A stretch of DNA of 64,000 nucleotides from Pseudonocardia xinjiangensis (GCF_012911925.1 NZ_JAAXKY010000016.1:1-64000), one strand, 5' to 3'; counted from the first letter of the stretch, positions 8,526 to 16,791 are shown. Numbers and translations are program-made. The notes: a model not told the origin generated them from the sequence alone.

Positions 8526-9902
8526 CTATCGGGTGTCCGACGGGTCCATCGTCGTCCGGGGCCTGACCAGGACGACGGTGGCGGTCGTCGTCACCGCAAG
8601 GACCGCCGCGCCGACGATGGCGCCCATGTGCAGCCCGGCGACGACGGCTCCGCCGGCGGCGAGACTGCCGAACAGGGCCACGCCGAGCGCCCCACCGAAC
8701 TGCCGTCCTGCGTTCAGCAGTCCGGCGGCGAGCCCGGCGCGCCCCGCGTCAACGGATTCGAGCAGCACCGCGGTCAACGCGGGCACGGCGAGTCCGCCAC
8801 CGATCCCGAAGGGCAGCAGGACAGCGGCCTGCACGACCAGCGGAGTGTCCTCCCGGAGGGCGAGCAGCCCACACACCCCGCCGAGGAGCACCACCTGTCC
8901 GAGGGCCATCGGCAGCCGCGGGCCACAGCGGGTGCCGAGGCGTCCGGCGAGCAGGTTCACCACGGTGATCAGGGCCGTCATCGGGAGGAACATCAGGCCG
9001 GTCTCCAGCGCGGACAACCCGTGGACCTGCTCGAAGTAGAGGGCCAGCAGGAAGACCGCGCCGTAGAAGGCGAAGTTGAGGGCGAGCCCCGTGGCGGCCG
9101 GCACCGCCACTGCGGGCAGGCGGACCAGCCGCGGCGGGATCATCGGGTGCGTGGACCGGCGCTCGACGATCACGAAGGCGGCGGCGGCCACGCAGAACAC
9201 CGCCGTCGCGACCACGCTGCGCTCGATCACCGCATAGGTGACGGCCGCGAGCGCCAGCGTTGCGGACAGCTGGCCGGGAAGGTCGAACGGCGCCCGGCGA
9301 GGTAGCGAACGCGGGCTCCGGATGAGCGCGAGCAGCCCCACCAGCCCGATCGGCAGGTTGACGTAGAACACCGCCCGCCAACCGAGCGTGGTGGTCAACA
9401 GCCCGCCGACGAGTGGGCCGGCGGCCATCGCCGCACCGCCGGCGGAAGTCCACACCGCGACGGCACGAGCCCTGGCCACCGCCGTCGGATACGCCTGACG
9501 GACCAGTGCCAGCGACGCGGGCAGCAGCACGGCGCCGGCGGCGCCCTGCAGGAACCGGGCTGCCACCAGGACACCGAGCTCCGGCGCGACACCGCATGCC
9601 GCGGAGGCTGCGGTGAACGCGGCGAGCCCGACCGCGAAGGCCCGGCTGGCGCCGATCCGGTCGGACAGCGACCCGGCCGACAGCAGCAGCGCGGCCAGCA
9701 TCAACGTGTAGCCGCTCACCACCCATTGCAGCGAGGTGATGCCGCCGTTCAGCTCGGTCCCGATCACGGGCATGGCAACCGTCACGACCTGCGTGTCCAG
9801 CGTCAGGACGAAGAACCCCAGCGCGGCGGCGGCGAGGGTCAGGCCTGCCGAACCGCGGTGCGCGGCGGCGCCGTCGGCGGCGTCGGCGAGAACATCGGTC
9901 AT
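8526..9902 (-). CDS. MFS transporter, DHA2-like drug/metabolite exporter
   Basis: This 458-residue, almost entirely hydrophobic protein opens with the TM1 motif LDTQVVTVAMPVI. The MFS loop motif GSLSDRIGASRAFAVG follows TM2, and motif C-like GPLVGGLLTTTLGWRAVFYVNLP lies in and after TM5. These features place it with proton-driven DHA2-type multidrug exporters. It is divergently transcribed from an XRE regulator across a 29-bp perfect palindrome, a classic exporter/regulator pair. It lies between the IclR regulator and pobA, so its substrate may be an aromatic acid or an antibiotic; the sequence does not decide. Confidence 0.88.
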   Translation of the reverse strand: MTDVLADAADGAAAHRGSAGLTLAAAALGFFVLTLDTQVVTVAMPVIGTELNGGITSLQWVVSGYTLMLAALLLSAGSLSDRIGASRAFAVGLAAFTAASAACGVAPELGVLVAARFLQGAAGAVLLPASLALVRQAYPTAVARARAVAVWTSAGGAAMAAGPLVGGLLTTTLGWRAVFYVNLPIGLVGLLALIRSPRSLPRRAPFDLPGQLSATLALAAVTYAVIERSVVATAVFCVAAAAFVIVERRSTHPMIPPRLVRLPAVAVPAATGLALNFAFYGAVFLLALYFEQVHGLSALETGLMFLPMTALITVVNLLAGRLGTRCGPRLPMALGQVVLLGGVCGLLALREDTPLVVQAAVLLPFGIGGGLAVPALTAVLLESVDAGRAGLAAGLLNAGRQFGGALGVALFGSLAAGGAVVAGLHMGAIVGAAVLAVTTTATVVLVRPRTTMDPSDTR

Positions 9903-9941
9903 GGCGACAGCCTGCGGATCGGCAGGGGCGCGGGCCAGCGG

Positions 9942-9970
9942 TCAGGGTGACCAGGACATGGTCACCCTGA
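9942..9970. promoter_or_regulatory. 29-bp perfect palindromic operator
   Basis: TCAGGGTGACCA (9942-9953), a GGACA spacer, then TGGTCACCCTGA (9959-9970) form perfect 12-bp arms. The site lies in the 121-bp gap between the divergent MFS (start 9902) and XRE regulator (start 10024) genes. It is the obvious binding site for the regulator, repressing both directions. Confidence 0.75.
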
Positions 9971-10023
9971 TCGGAAATGCACCGGTGGCCCGGTCCGGTT
10001 TCCGGGCCAGGGGAGGTGAGGAC

Positions 10024-10938
10024 ATGACGGCACAGAACGCCCGGTTGCGGGAGCTGGGAGCGTTCCTGCGTGGCCGCCGCGGCCGTCTCGAACCGGCCGA
10101 GGCGGGCATCGGCGGCTCGGGCCCGCGGCGCACATCAGGCCTGCGCCGCGAGGAGGTCGCGGAGGTCGCCGGCGTGAGCCTCGGCTATTACGTGCGCCTC
10201 GAACAGGGCCGCGGCGGTGCACCATCGGCCGCCGTTCTCGACGCGCTCGCGCGGGCACTGCGCCTCGACGACGACGAGCAGGCCCATCTGCACGCTCTGG
10301 CCGATCCCGGCGGCAACCGGCGTCCGACCGTCGTGTCCGCCGAGCTGCTCCAGCAGGCGCACGACGTGCTCGGCCTGCTCGCACCGCCGTCGGCGGCATA
10401 CGTCATCGACCGTGTCGGGGACGTACTCGCGTGGAACGCCATCGCGGCGGAGCTGTTCGTCGACAACTTCCCTGCCGGCCTCGACACTGCCGCGAACCGG
10501 CCCGGCGGCGTTCGTCCCAACAACGTTCGCTACGCCTTTCTCAACCCGGCCGCCAGACGGCTGTTTCCGCACTGGGAGGAGATCGCCGACGACGCGGTCG
10601 CGCATCTGCGGGCGGCGATCGGGTACCGGCCCGACGACCCCGCGTTGCGGGCGCTTCTCGCCGATCTCGGCACACGGTCACCGGACTTCGCGCAACGCTG
10701 GGAGCGCCGGGACGTGCGGCCGTGTCACAGGGGGCGGAAGGTGTTCGAGCACCCGACGGCGGGACGGCTCGAGCTCGACTACCGGGTGCTCGAGATTCCG
10801 GCGACGTGCCACCACCGCTTGGTCGTCTACAGCGCCGTCGAAGGGAGTGTCGACTTCCGTGCTCTCGCTCGACTGTGCGGACGCCGGACGTCCGGAGCCG
10901 GGCCGGTGCCATCGCGCCGTGCCGACACCTCGGCGTGA
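10024..10938 (+). CDS. XRE family regulator with MmyB-like ligand-binding domain
   Basis: This 304-residue protein has an N-terminal XRE helix-turn-helix (about residues 38-65, GLRREEVAEVAGVSLGYYVR) and a C-terminal MmyB-type PAS-like domain of about 170 residues (AYVIDRVGDVLAWNAIAAELF, VRPNNVRYAFLNPAARRLFPHW). MmyB-like regulators are common in actinomycetes near single oxidoreductases or exporters and are thought to bind fatty-acid-like or small ligands. The ATG at 10024 has a strong GGGGAGGTGAG ribosome binding site. It is divergent from the MFS exporter, which it probably represses through the palindrome at 9942-9970. Confidence 0.9.
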   Translation: MTAQNARLRELGAFLRGRRGRLEPAEAGIGGSGPRRTSGLRREEVAEVAGVSLGYYVRLEQGRGGAPSAAVLDALARALRLDDDEQAHLHALADPGGNRRPTVVSAELLQQAHDVLGLLAPPSAAYVIDRVGDVLAWNAIAAELFVDNFPAGLDTAANRPGGVRPNNVRYAFLNPAARRLFPHWEEIADDAVAHLRAAIGYRPDDPALRALLADLGTRSPDFAQRWERRDVRPCHRGRKVFEHPTAGRLELDYRVLEIPATCHHRLVVYSAVEGSVDFRALARLCGRRTSGAGPVPSRRADTSA

Positions 10939-10948
10939 ACGACTGGAC

Positions 10949-10989
10949 CATCAGGACCAGTGTGCCTCGGCCTTCCACTGGCCGGAAGC
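10949..10989 (+). repeat. 41-bp direct repeat, copy 2 (pobA upstream region)
   Basis: This copy is identical to 8460-8500 and lies 11 bases after the XRE regulator stop and 41 bases before pobA. It carries the same CTTCC-ACTGGCC-GGAAG inverted repeat. It is probably the IclR operator controlling pobA-pcaHG. The pair of copies brackets the MFS/XRE cassette. Confidence 0.85.
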
Positions 10990-11029
10990 GGAGTCGAGCC
11001 GGTCCCGCCGGGTGCGCCAGGCTTTGACG

Positions 11030-12199
11030 ATGCGCACCCAGGTCGGGATCGTCGGGGCGGGGCCGGCAGGACTCCTGCTCTCCCACCTACTGGCCGGGGC
11101 CGGGGTCGACTCGGTGGTGCTGGAGACCCGCAGCCGGGACTACGTCGAGCGGCGGGTGCGCGCCGGCGTCCTGGAACACCCGACGGTGGAGCTGCTGCGC
11201 GAGGTCGGCCTGGCCGACCGGCTCGACCGTGAGGGCATGCGGCACGAGGGCATCTCCCTGCGGTTCGACGGTGGTGACCACCGCATCGACTTCGCCGACC
11301 TCGTCGGTAAGGGGATCACCGTCTACGGGCAGCAGGAGGTGGTGAAGGACCTCATCGCCGCGCGCCTGGGCGACGGTGGGGACCTCCGCTTCGAGGTGAC
11401 CGACGTGACCCTCGACGGGCTCGCCGACGCCCCGGTGGTCGGCTTCACCGGCGCCGACGGGCGGCGCGAGGAGCTGCAGTGCGACGTGGTGGCCGGCTGC
11501 GACGGCTTCCACGGCATCACCCGCGACGCGTACGACCCCCAGATGTTCGACCGGACCTACCCGTACGCCTGGCTCGGGATCCTCGCCAAGGCCGCCCCGA
11601 CGCACCACGAGCTCGTCTACGCCAACCACCCGCACGGCTTCGCGCTGTACTCGATGCGCAGCCCGGAGATCACCCGGCTCTACCTCCAGGTGCCGCCGGA
11701 CACCGACGTGAACAACTGGTCGGACGCGCAGATCTGGGACGAGCTGGGCACCCGCCTCGCGGCCCGGGGCTTCACCCTGAACGAGGGGCCGGTCCTGGAG
11801 AAGGGCGTCACGGGGATGCGCAGCTTCGTGGCGGAGCCCATGCGCCACGGGCGGCTCTTCCTGGCGGGCGACGCTGCGCACATCGTGCCGCCCACCGGCG
11901 CGAAGGGCATGAACCTCGCGATCGCCGACGTCCGCGTGCTCGCGGAGGCGCTGACCACGTTCCTGCGCAGCGGCGACGAGACCGGGATCGACGGCTACTC
12001 CGACACCTGCCTGCGGCGGGTGTGGCGCGCGGAGCACTTCTCCTGGTGGATGACCTCGATGTTGCACGTGCCCCCGGAGAGCGACCCGTTCGGCCGTCGT
12101 CTCCAGCTGTCCCAGCTGCGCTACACGGTGACGTCCCGCGCGGCGGCCACCACCCTCGCCGAGAACTACGTGGGGCTGCCCCACGGAGTGAGTCCGTGA
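11030..12199 (+). CDS. pobA: 4-hydroxybenzoate 3-monooxygenase
   Basis: This 389-residue FAD monooxygenase matches the usual PobA length. The dinucleotide-binding fold IVGAGPAG is at residues 7-14, the CDGFHG motif lies near 160, and the flavin-binding GDAAHIVPPTGAKGMNLAIAD near 280. PobA hydroxylates 4-hydroxybenzoate to protocatechuate using NAD(P)H and O2. The product is the substrate of the two proteins encoded directly downstream. The ATG at 11030 gives the canonical N-terminus; no strong ribosome binding site is visible. Likely regulated by the IclR protein through the repeat at 10949. Confidence 0.95.
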   Translation: MRTQVGIVGAGPAGLLLSHLLAGAGVDSVVLETRSRDYVERRVRAGVLEHPTVELLREVGLADRLDREGMRHEGISLRFDGGDHRIDFADLVGKGITVYGQQEVVKDLIAARLGDGGDLRFEVTDVTLDGLADAPVVGFTGADGRREELQCDVVAGCDGFHGITRDAYDPQMFDRTYPYAWLGILAKAAPTHHELVYANHPHGFALYSMRSPEITRLYLQVPPDTDVNNWSDAQIWDELGTRLAARGFTLNEGPVLEKGVTGMRSFVAEPMRHGRLFLAGDAAHIVPPTGAKGMNLAIADVRVLAEALTTFLRSGDETGIDGYSDTCLRRVWRAEHFSWWMTSMLHVPPESDPFGRRLQLSQLRYTVTSRAAATTLAENYVGLPHGVSP

Positions 12200-12221
12200 C
12201 CGAGCTTCCGAGGAGCTGTTC

Positions 12222-12938
12222 GTGACGATCCCGCACCCGGCCGGCTATCGCCCGGCCCCGGATGGCAACCATCCGCCCCTGCTGTCGGAGGGTTACCGGA
12301 GCACCGTGCTGCGGGCGCCCTCCGAGGCGCCGGTGGTGTTGCGCCACCGGCTCACCGAGGTCACGGGCCCGCTGCTCACCGGCGACATCGGGCCGAACGA
12401 CCACGACCTCACCGCGCAGCACGACGGCGAGCCGATCGGGCAGCGGATCGTCGTGTTCGGGCGGGTGCTCGACAGCGACGGCCGGGCGGTGCCGAACACG
12501 CTGGTCGAGGTGTGGCAGGCCAACGCCGCGGGTCGCTACGCCCACGCCCGCGACAACTGGCCGGCGCCGCTGGACCCCAACTTCACCGGTGGCGGCCGGG
12601 TCGTGACCGACGCGCAGGGGAACTACTCGTTCACCACGATCAAGCCGGGCGCCTACCCGTGGGGCAACCACCACAACGCGTGGCGCCCGGCGCACATCCA
12701 CCTCTCGCTCTTCGGCCGGTCGTTCACCCAACGGCTGGTCACCCAGATGTACTTCCCGGACGACCCGCTGTTCGCCCAGGACCCGATCTTCAACTCGGTG
12801 CCGGACCCCACCGCCCGGCAGCGGCTGGTCTCCACGTTCGACCTGGAGGCCACCCGCCCGGAGTGGGCGCTGGCGTACCGCTTCGACGTCGTGCTCCGCG
12901 GCCGCGAGCAGACCCCGTTCGAGGAGCCCCATGAGTGA
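12222..12938 (+). CDS. pcaH: protocatechuate 3,4-dioxygenase beta subunit
   Basis: This 238-residue intradiol dioxygenase beta subunit carries all four iron ligands: Tyr106, Tyr145, His158 and His160. Each is two positions lower than in the Pseudomonas putida enzyme (108, 147, 160, 162). PcaH with PcaG opens protocatechuate to 3-carboxy-cis,cis-muconate in the beta-ketoadipate pathway. The start is a GTG at 12222 behind GAGGAG; the gene begins 23 bases after pobA and overlaps pcaG by 8 bases, so translation is coupled. Confidence 0.96.
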   Translation: MTIPHPAGYRPAPDGNHPPLLSEGYRSTVLRAPSEAPVVLRHRLTEVTGPLLTGDIGPNDHDLTAQHDGEPIGQRIVVFGRVLDSDGRAVPNTLVEVWQANAAGRYAHARDNWPAPLDPNFTGGGRVVTDAQGNYSFTTIKPGAYPWGNHHNAWRPAHIHLSLFGRSFTQRLVTQMYFPDDPLFAQDPIFNSVPDPTARQRLVSTFDLEATRPEWALAYRFDVVLRGREQTPFEEPHE

Positions 12939-13479
12939 GCTGCTGACCCCGTCCCAGACGGTCGGACCGTTCCTGAGCCTCGGGCTCACCTGGCTCGAAG
13001 GGCACCTCGTCGTGCCGCCCGGCTCGCCGGGGGCGATCCGGATCTCCGGCGTGCTCACCGACGGAGCGGGCGAGCCCGTCGGGGACGGGCTGGTCGAGAC
13101 CTGGCAGGCCGACGCCGAGGGTCGCTTCGACCACCCCGACGACCCGCGGGGTGCCACCGGCTCCGGGTTCCGCGGGTTCGGGCGCTGCGCCACCGACCCC
13201 GGGGGCCGCTTCGAGATCCTCACGATCAAGCCCGGGCCGCTCGGTGACGGACAGGCCCCCCACATCGACGTCACCGTGCTCGCCCGGGGTCTGCTCGACC
13301 GGGTGGTCACGAGGATCTACTTCCCGGACGAGGCCACGGCGAACGCGGCCGACCCGCTGCTCGCCTCCCTCCCGCAGGAGCGTGCGGCCACCCTGGTGGC
13401 CCAGGAGACCGGCCCCTCCGAGCTGCGGTTCGACATCCGCCTCCAGGGCGACGGGGAGACCGTCTTCCTGGCCGTCTGA
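12931..13479 (+). CDS. pcaG: protocatechuate 3,4-dioxygenase alpha subunit
   Basis: This 182-residue alpha subunit begins with the typical MSELLTPSQTVGPFLSLGL. It shares the intradiol fold with pcaH (LVETWQADAEGRF) but lacks the iron-ligand set, as expected for the non-catalytic chain. It forms the mixed oligomer with PcaH. The start overlaps the pcaH end. No further pca genes (pcaB, pcaC, pcaD, pcaI/J) follow in the window, so the rest of the beta-ketoadipate pathway must be elsewhere. Confidence 0.95.
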   Translation: MSELLTPSQTVGPFLSLGLTWLEGHLVVPPGSPGAIRISGVLTDGAGEPVGDGLVETWQADAEGRFDHPDDPRGATGSGFRGFGRCATDPGGRFEILTIKPGPLGDGQAPHIDVTVLARGLLDRVVTRIYFPDEATANAADPLLASLPQERAATLVAQETGPSELRFDIRLQGDGETVFLAV

Positions 13480-13643
13480 GCCCGACCCGCCCCCCGCTGC
13501 GGCGCGTGTCGCCGATCACTGCAGTATGTGCCGGTTGGCCGGAATGAGTGATCGTCCACATCGTTGTCACAGGTGAAGCACAGCGCGGGCACCGGTCCCC
13601 TTGCGATAAAGGGACCACGAGGTTCGCGACGCAGTGGGGGGAC

Positions 13644-14198
13644 GTGGTCGAGGTGGCGGGCGCAGCGCTCCATGTGGGCGTCCCGCCGGACGAGCTGCCG
13701 GGCAGGTGGCGGCCGTCCGCGGTCCGGGAGCGGTACCCGCTGCTCGTGCAGGTGCTGCGGTACGCCGTCGTCGGCGGTCTGGGCACGCTCGTGAACGCGG
13801 CGATCTTCCTGCTGCTGCGTACGTGGTGGGACACGGTGCCGGCCAACCTGACCGCCCTCGTCCTGAGCACGGTGGTGAGCACCGAGGCGAACCGCCGCTT
13901 CACCTTCGGCGGCGTCGAGGTGCACCGGTTGCGCTCGCACGTGCAGAGCGGCGGCACCGTGCTGTTCTACGCCTTCTACAGCTCCGCCGTGCTCATGCTG
14001 CTCGCAGAGGTGATCGACTCCCCGATCGCATGGGAGCAGACGCTGGCGGTGGCCGTGGCGAGCGTGCTCGGCGGCCTGGGCCGGTTCCTCGTCCTGCGCT
14101 ACTGGGTGTTCGGCCCGGACAGCCACCACGAGGCGCAGGAGGGCTCGCCGCGCACGTGGCCCGTTCTCCGCGGGCACCTGCTGCACCGGCACGGATGA
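13644..14198 (+). CDS. GtrA-like small membrane protein
   Basis: This 184-residue protein has about four hydrophobic segments and the GtrA family marks: LRYAVVGGLGTLVNAAIFLLL in TM1 and the cytoplasmic NRRFTFGG after TM2, with a mirrored LGRFLVLRYWVFG near the end. GtrA-like proteins are thought to flip or stabilise polyprenyl-phosphate-linked sugars for envelope glycosylation. The GTG at 13644, after a G-rich ribosome binding site, is preferred; the frame stays open upstream to 13548. It has no obvious functional neighbour. Confidence 0.85.
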   Translation: MVEVAGAALHVGVPPDELPGRWRPSAVRERYPLLVQVLRYAVVGGLGTLVNAAIFLLLRTWWDTVPANLTALVLSTVVSTEANRRFTFGGVEVHRLRSHVQSGGTVLFYAFYSSAVLMLLAEVIDSPIAWEQTLAVAVASVLGGLGRFLVLRYWVFGPDSHHEAQEGSPRTWPVLRGHLLHRHG

Positions 14199-14321
14199 CG
14201 AGGTAGCTCGCTCCACCCGTCACGGCAACGCGGGGTTTTGCGAGTGGCTCCACAGGGTCTCCCTGCTCACAGTCGTGTCGACCGGGGAAGACCGGCAACG
14301 GGCTACGTGTAGCAACTGTAT

Positions 14322-14338
14322 TCAGCGCGCCGCGCTGA
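14322..14338. promoter_or_regulatory. palindrome upstream of SDR gene
   Basis: TCAGCGCG-C-CGCGCTGA is a perfect 8-bp inverted repeat 31 bases before the SDR start, directly after a TGTATT that could serve as a -10 element. It has the look of a TetR-type operator, but no regulator is adjacent. Confidence 0.35.
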
Positions 14339-14368
14339 GGGGGCCGACCGACAGGAGCGGAGCAACAG

Positions 14369-15082
14369 ATGCGAATCGAAGGTGCAACAGCGCTGGTCAC
14401 CGGAGCGAGGCGCGGCATCGGCCTCGCGTTCGCGCAGGCCCTGCTGGACCACGGGGCGGCCACCGTCTACGCCGGTGTCCGTGACCCTTCCACCACCACC
14501 GTCGCCGACGCGCGGCTGATTCCCCTAGCGCTGGACGTCACCGACCCCGACCAGGTGGCAGCCGCGGCCGAGCAGGTCGGCGACGCACTCATCGTGATCA
14601 ACAACTCGGGGGTCCAGAGCGGGGTCGGGCTGTTCGAGGGTGACCTCGACGGTGCGCGGCGGGAGATGGAGGTGAACTACTTCGGCACCTGGTCGGTCTC
14701 CCGCGCCTTCGCGCCCGTCCTCGCCCGCAACGGAGGCGGCGCGCTGGTGAACATGCTGTCGGTCGCGTCGTGGCGCGCGCGGGTCCCGGCGGTGGGCTAC
14801 GCGGCGTCGAAGTCGGCGGAGTGGGCACTCACGAACGCCCTGCGCACCGGGCTGCGGGACCAGGGAACCCTCGTGGTGGGGGTGCACGTCGGGTACGTCG
14901 ACACCGAGTTCGTGACCAACATCGACGCGCCCAAGGTCACGGCGGAGTCCGTTGCAGCGCAGACGATCGACGCGATCCTCCACGACCGGCCCGAGGTTCT
15001 CGCCGACGAACCCGCGCGGACCGTCAAGGCGGCTCTGTCCTACCGGGTGCAGGGCGACCCGACGGCCGACATCCCGGACTGA
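14369..15082 (+). CDS. SDR family oxidoreductase
   Basis: This is a 237-residue short-chain dehydrogenase. The cofactor loop TGARRGIG is at residues 11-18, NNSG at 78-81 (an Asn-Ser variant of the usual NNAG), and the active site Tyr144-x3-Lys148 (GYAASK) with Ser131 or Ser134. The ATG at 14369 has GGAG eight bases upstream. The substrate is unknown. The next gene starts 52 bases downstream on the same strand and may be co-transcribed. Confidence 0.9.
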   Translation: MRIEGATALVTGARRGIGLAFAQALLDHGAATVYAGVRDPSTTTVADARLIPLALDVTDPDQVAAAAEQVGDALIVINNSGVQSGVGLFEGDLDGARREMEVNYFGTWSVSRAFAPVLARNGGGALVNMLSVASWRARVPAVGYAASKSAEWALTNALRTGLRDQGTLVVGVHVGYVDTEFVTNIDAPKVTAESVAAQTIDAILHDRPEVLADEPARTVKAALSYRVQGDPTADIPD

Positions 15083-15134
15083 GGAGCACGTGTCGGACGA
15101 GACGCACCGCGGGGACGCGGCCTAGATTCCAGGC

Positions 15135-16133
15135 ATGACGGCCACACAGTCGAGCAACGAGGCGTTCGAGCGCGAACCGGTGTCGCTCACCGAGCGGATC
15201 ACGGCCGACGGCTCGTCCCGATGGCCGGTGGAGCCGGGTCGCTACCGGCTCGTCGTGGCCAGGGCGTGCCCGTGGGCGAACCGCAGCGTGATCGTCCGCC
15301 GGCTGCTGGGGCTGGAGCCCGTGCTGTCCATGGGCATCGCGGGTCCGCTGCACGACGAGCGCAGCTGGCGGTTCCACCTCGATCCGGACAACCGGGACCC
15401 GGTGCTCGGCGTCGAGTACCTCGGCGAGGCCTACCGCAAGGCCGACCCCGGCTACGACGGCGGCGTCACGGTGCCCGCCGTGGTGGAGATCGCCAGCGGG
15501 AAGGTGGCCACCAACGGCTTCCAGCAGCTCACCCTCGACCTCTCCACCCAGTGGACCGCGTATCACCGCGACGGCGCCCCCGACCTCTACCCGGAGGAGC
15601 ACCGCGCCGAGATCGACGAGATCAACCAGGCGGTGTACGAGGACGTCAACAACGGCGTCTACAAGTGCGGCTTCGCGAAGGGCCAGGCGTCCTACGACCA
15701 CGCCTACCGGGCACTGTTCGACCGGCTCGACGCGCTGTCCGAGCGGCTCGCGACCAGGCGCTTCCTCGTCGGTGACACCATCACCGAGGCCGACGTGCGG
15801 CTGTGGGTCACGCTGGTGCGCTTCGACGCCGTCTACCACGGCCACTTCAAGTGCAACCGGCAGAAGCTCGCCGAGATGCCGGTGCTGTGGGCCTACTCCC
15901 GCGACCTGTTCCAGACGCCGGGATTCGGCGACACCATCGACTTCGAGCAGATCAAACAGCACTACTACGGCGTGCACACCGACATCAACCCGTCGGGGAT
16001 CGTGCCACTCGGACCCGACCTCCGCGGCTGGCTCACCCCGCACGGGCGCGAGGCGCTCGGCGGCCGCCCGTTCGGGAACGGCACGCCGCCCGGCCCGCCG
16101 CCGGAGGCCGAGCGGGTGCCCCCGATCAGCTGA
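15135..16133 (+). CDS. glutathionyl-hydroquinone reductase-like protein (Xi-class GST fold)
   Basis: This 332-residue protein belongs to the YqjG/PcpF-like Xi-class transferases: Cys45 in the ACPWANR motif, a long loop ending in VPAVVE, and a helical C-terminal domain (ITEADVRLWVTLVRFDAVYHGHFKCN). In other bacteria these enzymes remove glutathione from glutathionyl-hydroquinones. Actinomycetes mostly use mycothiol, so the physiological thiol here is probably different. It overlaps the end of vapC by 8 bases, tail to tail. Length is normal for the family. Confidence 0.88.
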   Translation: MTATQSSNEAFEREPVSLTERITADGSSRWPVEPGRYRLVVARACPWANRSVIVRRLLGLEPVLSMGIAGPLHDERSWRFHLDPDNRDPVLGVEYLGEAYRKADPGYDGGVTVPAVVEIASGKVATNGFQQLTLDLSTQWTAYHRDGAPDLYPEEHRAEIDEINQAVYEDVNNGVYKCGFAKGQASYDHAYRALFDRLDALSERLATRRFLVGDTITEADVRLWVTLVRFDAVYHGHFKCNRQKLAEMPVLWAYSRDLFQTPGFGDTIDFEQIKQHYYGVHTDINPSGIVPLGPDLRGWLTPHGREALGGRPFGNGTPPGPPPEAERVPPIS

Positions 16134-16530
16134 GCAGCTCGCACTCGACGCCTGCTGACTCGTAGGTCGAGGCGGCGCGCCGGTCGAGGCTCAGCAGCAC
16201 GGCCCCGGCCCGGCCGGCGGCCAGGGCGACCACGAGGTCGTACACGGCACCCCCGACGATGCCTGAGCGCTGCGCCGCGGTCAGGAGTTCGGACGGCGGG
16301 ACGCCCGGTAGCCGCGGGGTCGACGCGGGGAGGTGGCCGGCGAGGAAGGCCGTGACGAGAGGCGCCGGCACGCGGCGCGGCGGTGGGAGCCTCGTCAGCA
16401 CCGAGAAGGTCTCGATCACCACGTGGTCGACGGCAGCATCGACTCTGCCGAGCGCCGTCGAGGCGAGCGGATGATCGGTGTGCCATCGTGCGAACGCCGC
16501 GACCAGGACCGAGGTGTCACAGGTGATCAC
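16126..16530 (-). CDS. vapC: VapC-type PIN-domain ribonuclease toxin
   Basis: This 134-residue PIN-domain protein carries the acidic metal-binding set Asp5 (CDTSVLV), Glu40 (VVIETFSVL), Asp98 (GAVYDLVVA) and Asp116 (SLDRRA). VapC toxins cut specific RNAs, usually tRNA or rRNA. It starts with a GTG at 16530 that overlaps the antitoxin stop by 4 bases (GTGA), so the toxin is made by translational coupling. The 3' end overlaps the neighbouring convergent gene by 8 bases. Confidence 0.9.
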   Translation of the reverse strand: MITCDTSVLVAAFARWHTDHPLASTALGRVDAAVDHVVIETFSVLTRLPPPRRVPAPLVTAFLAGHLPASTPRLPGVPPSELLTAAQRSGIVGGAVYDLVVALAAGRAGAVLLSLDRRAASTYESAGVECELLS

Positions 16531-16775
16531 CGGCGGGTGCGCTCCAGAAGCTCGCGTACCTCGTCCGCGGTCAAGGTCGGCGCCTCGTCGCCCGGAACCT
16601 CCGCGGCCAGGAAACCGTCGCGCTCGACGAGCTCCATCGGCACGGACACCGGCTCGATCTCGATGCGGCCGTCGCGCTCGATGATCTCCAGTTCCTGGCC
16701 GGGCTCCAACGCGGCTGCCTGACGAAGCTGCTTGGGGATGACCACCCGACCGGCAGCGTCGATGGTAGTTCGCAT
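16527..16775 (-). CDS. vapB: VapB-type antitoxin with AbrB/SpoVT fold
   Basis: This 82-residue protein has an N-terminal AbrB-like swapped-hairpin DNA-binding domain (MRTTIDAAGRVVIPKQLRQA, ELEIIERDGRIEIEP). An acidic C-terminal tail (EVPGDEAPTLTADEVRELLE) is expected to wrap around the PIN toxin. It is directly upstream of vapC with a 4-base overlap. The start codon lies inside its own operator palindrome, and a TAGATT element six bases before the ATG suggests a leaderless transcript. Confidence 0.88.
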   Translation of the reverse strand: MRTTIDAAGRVVIPKQLRQAAALEPGQELEIIERDGRIEIEPVSVPMELVERDGFLAAEVPGDEAPTLTADEVRELLERTRR

Positions 16776-16791
16776 GGTAGGAATCTACCAT
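16762..16791 (-). promoter_or_regulatory. vapBC operator and leaderless promoter
   Basis: ATGGTAG (16774-16780), GAAT, CTACCAT (16785-16791) form a perfect inverted repeat over the vapB start codon, and a third half-site ATGGTAG lies at 16762-16768 inside the coding start. On the minus strand TAGATT (16787-16782) sits six bases before the ATG, a leaderless arrangement. VapB/VapC binding here would give autorepression. Confidence 0.65.

Noticed and set aside
8454..9305. Plus-strand frame over the 41-bp repeat (reads HQDQCASAFHWPEAES)
   Set aside because: The same peptide recurs at the second repeat copy only because the DNA is repeated; the frame then runs antisense through the MFS gene.
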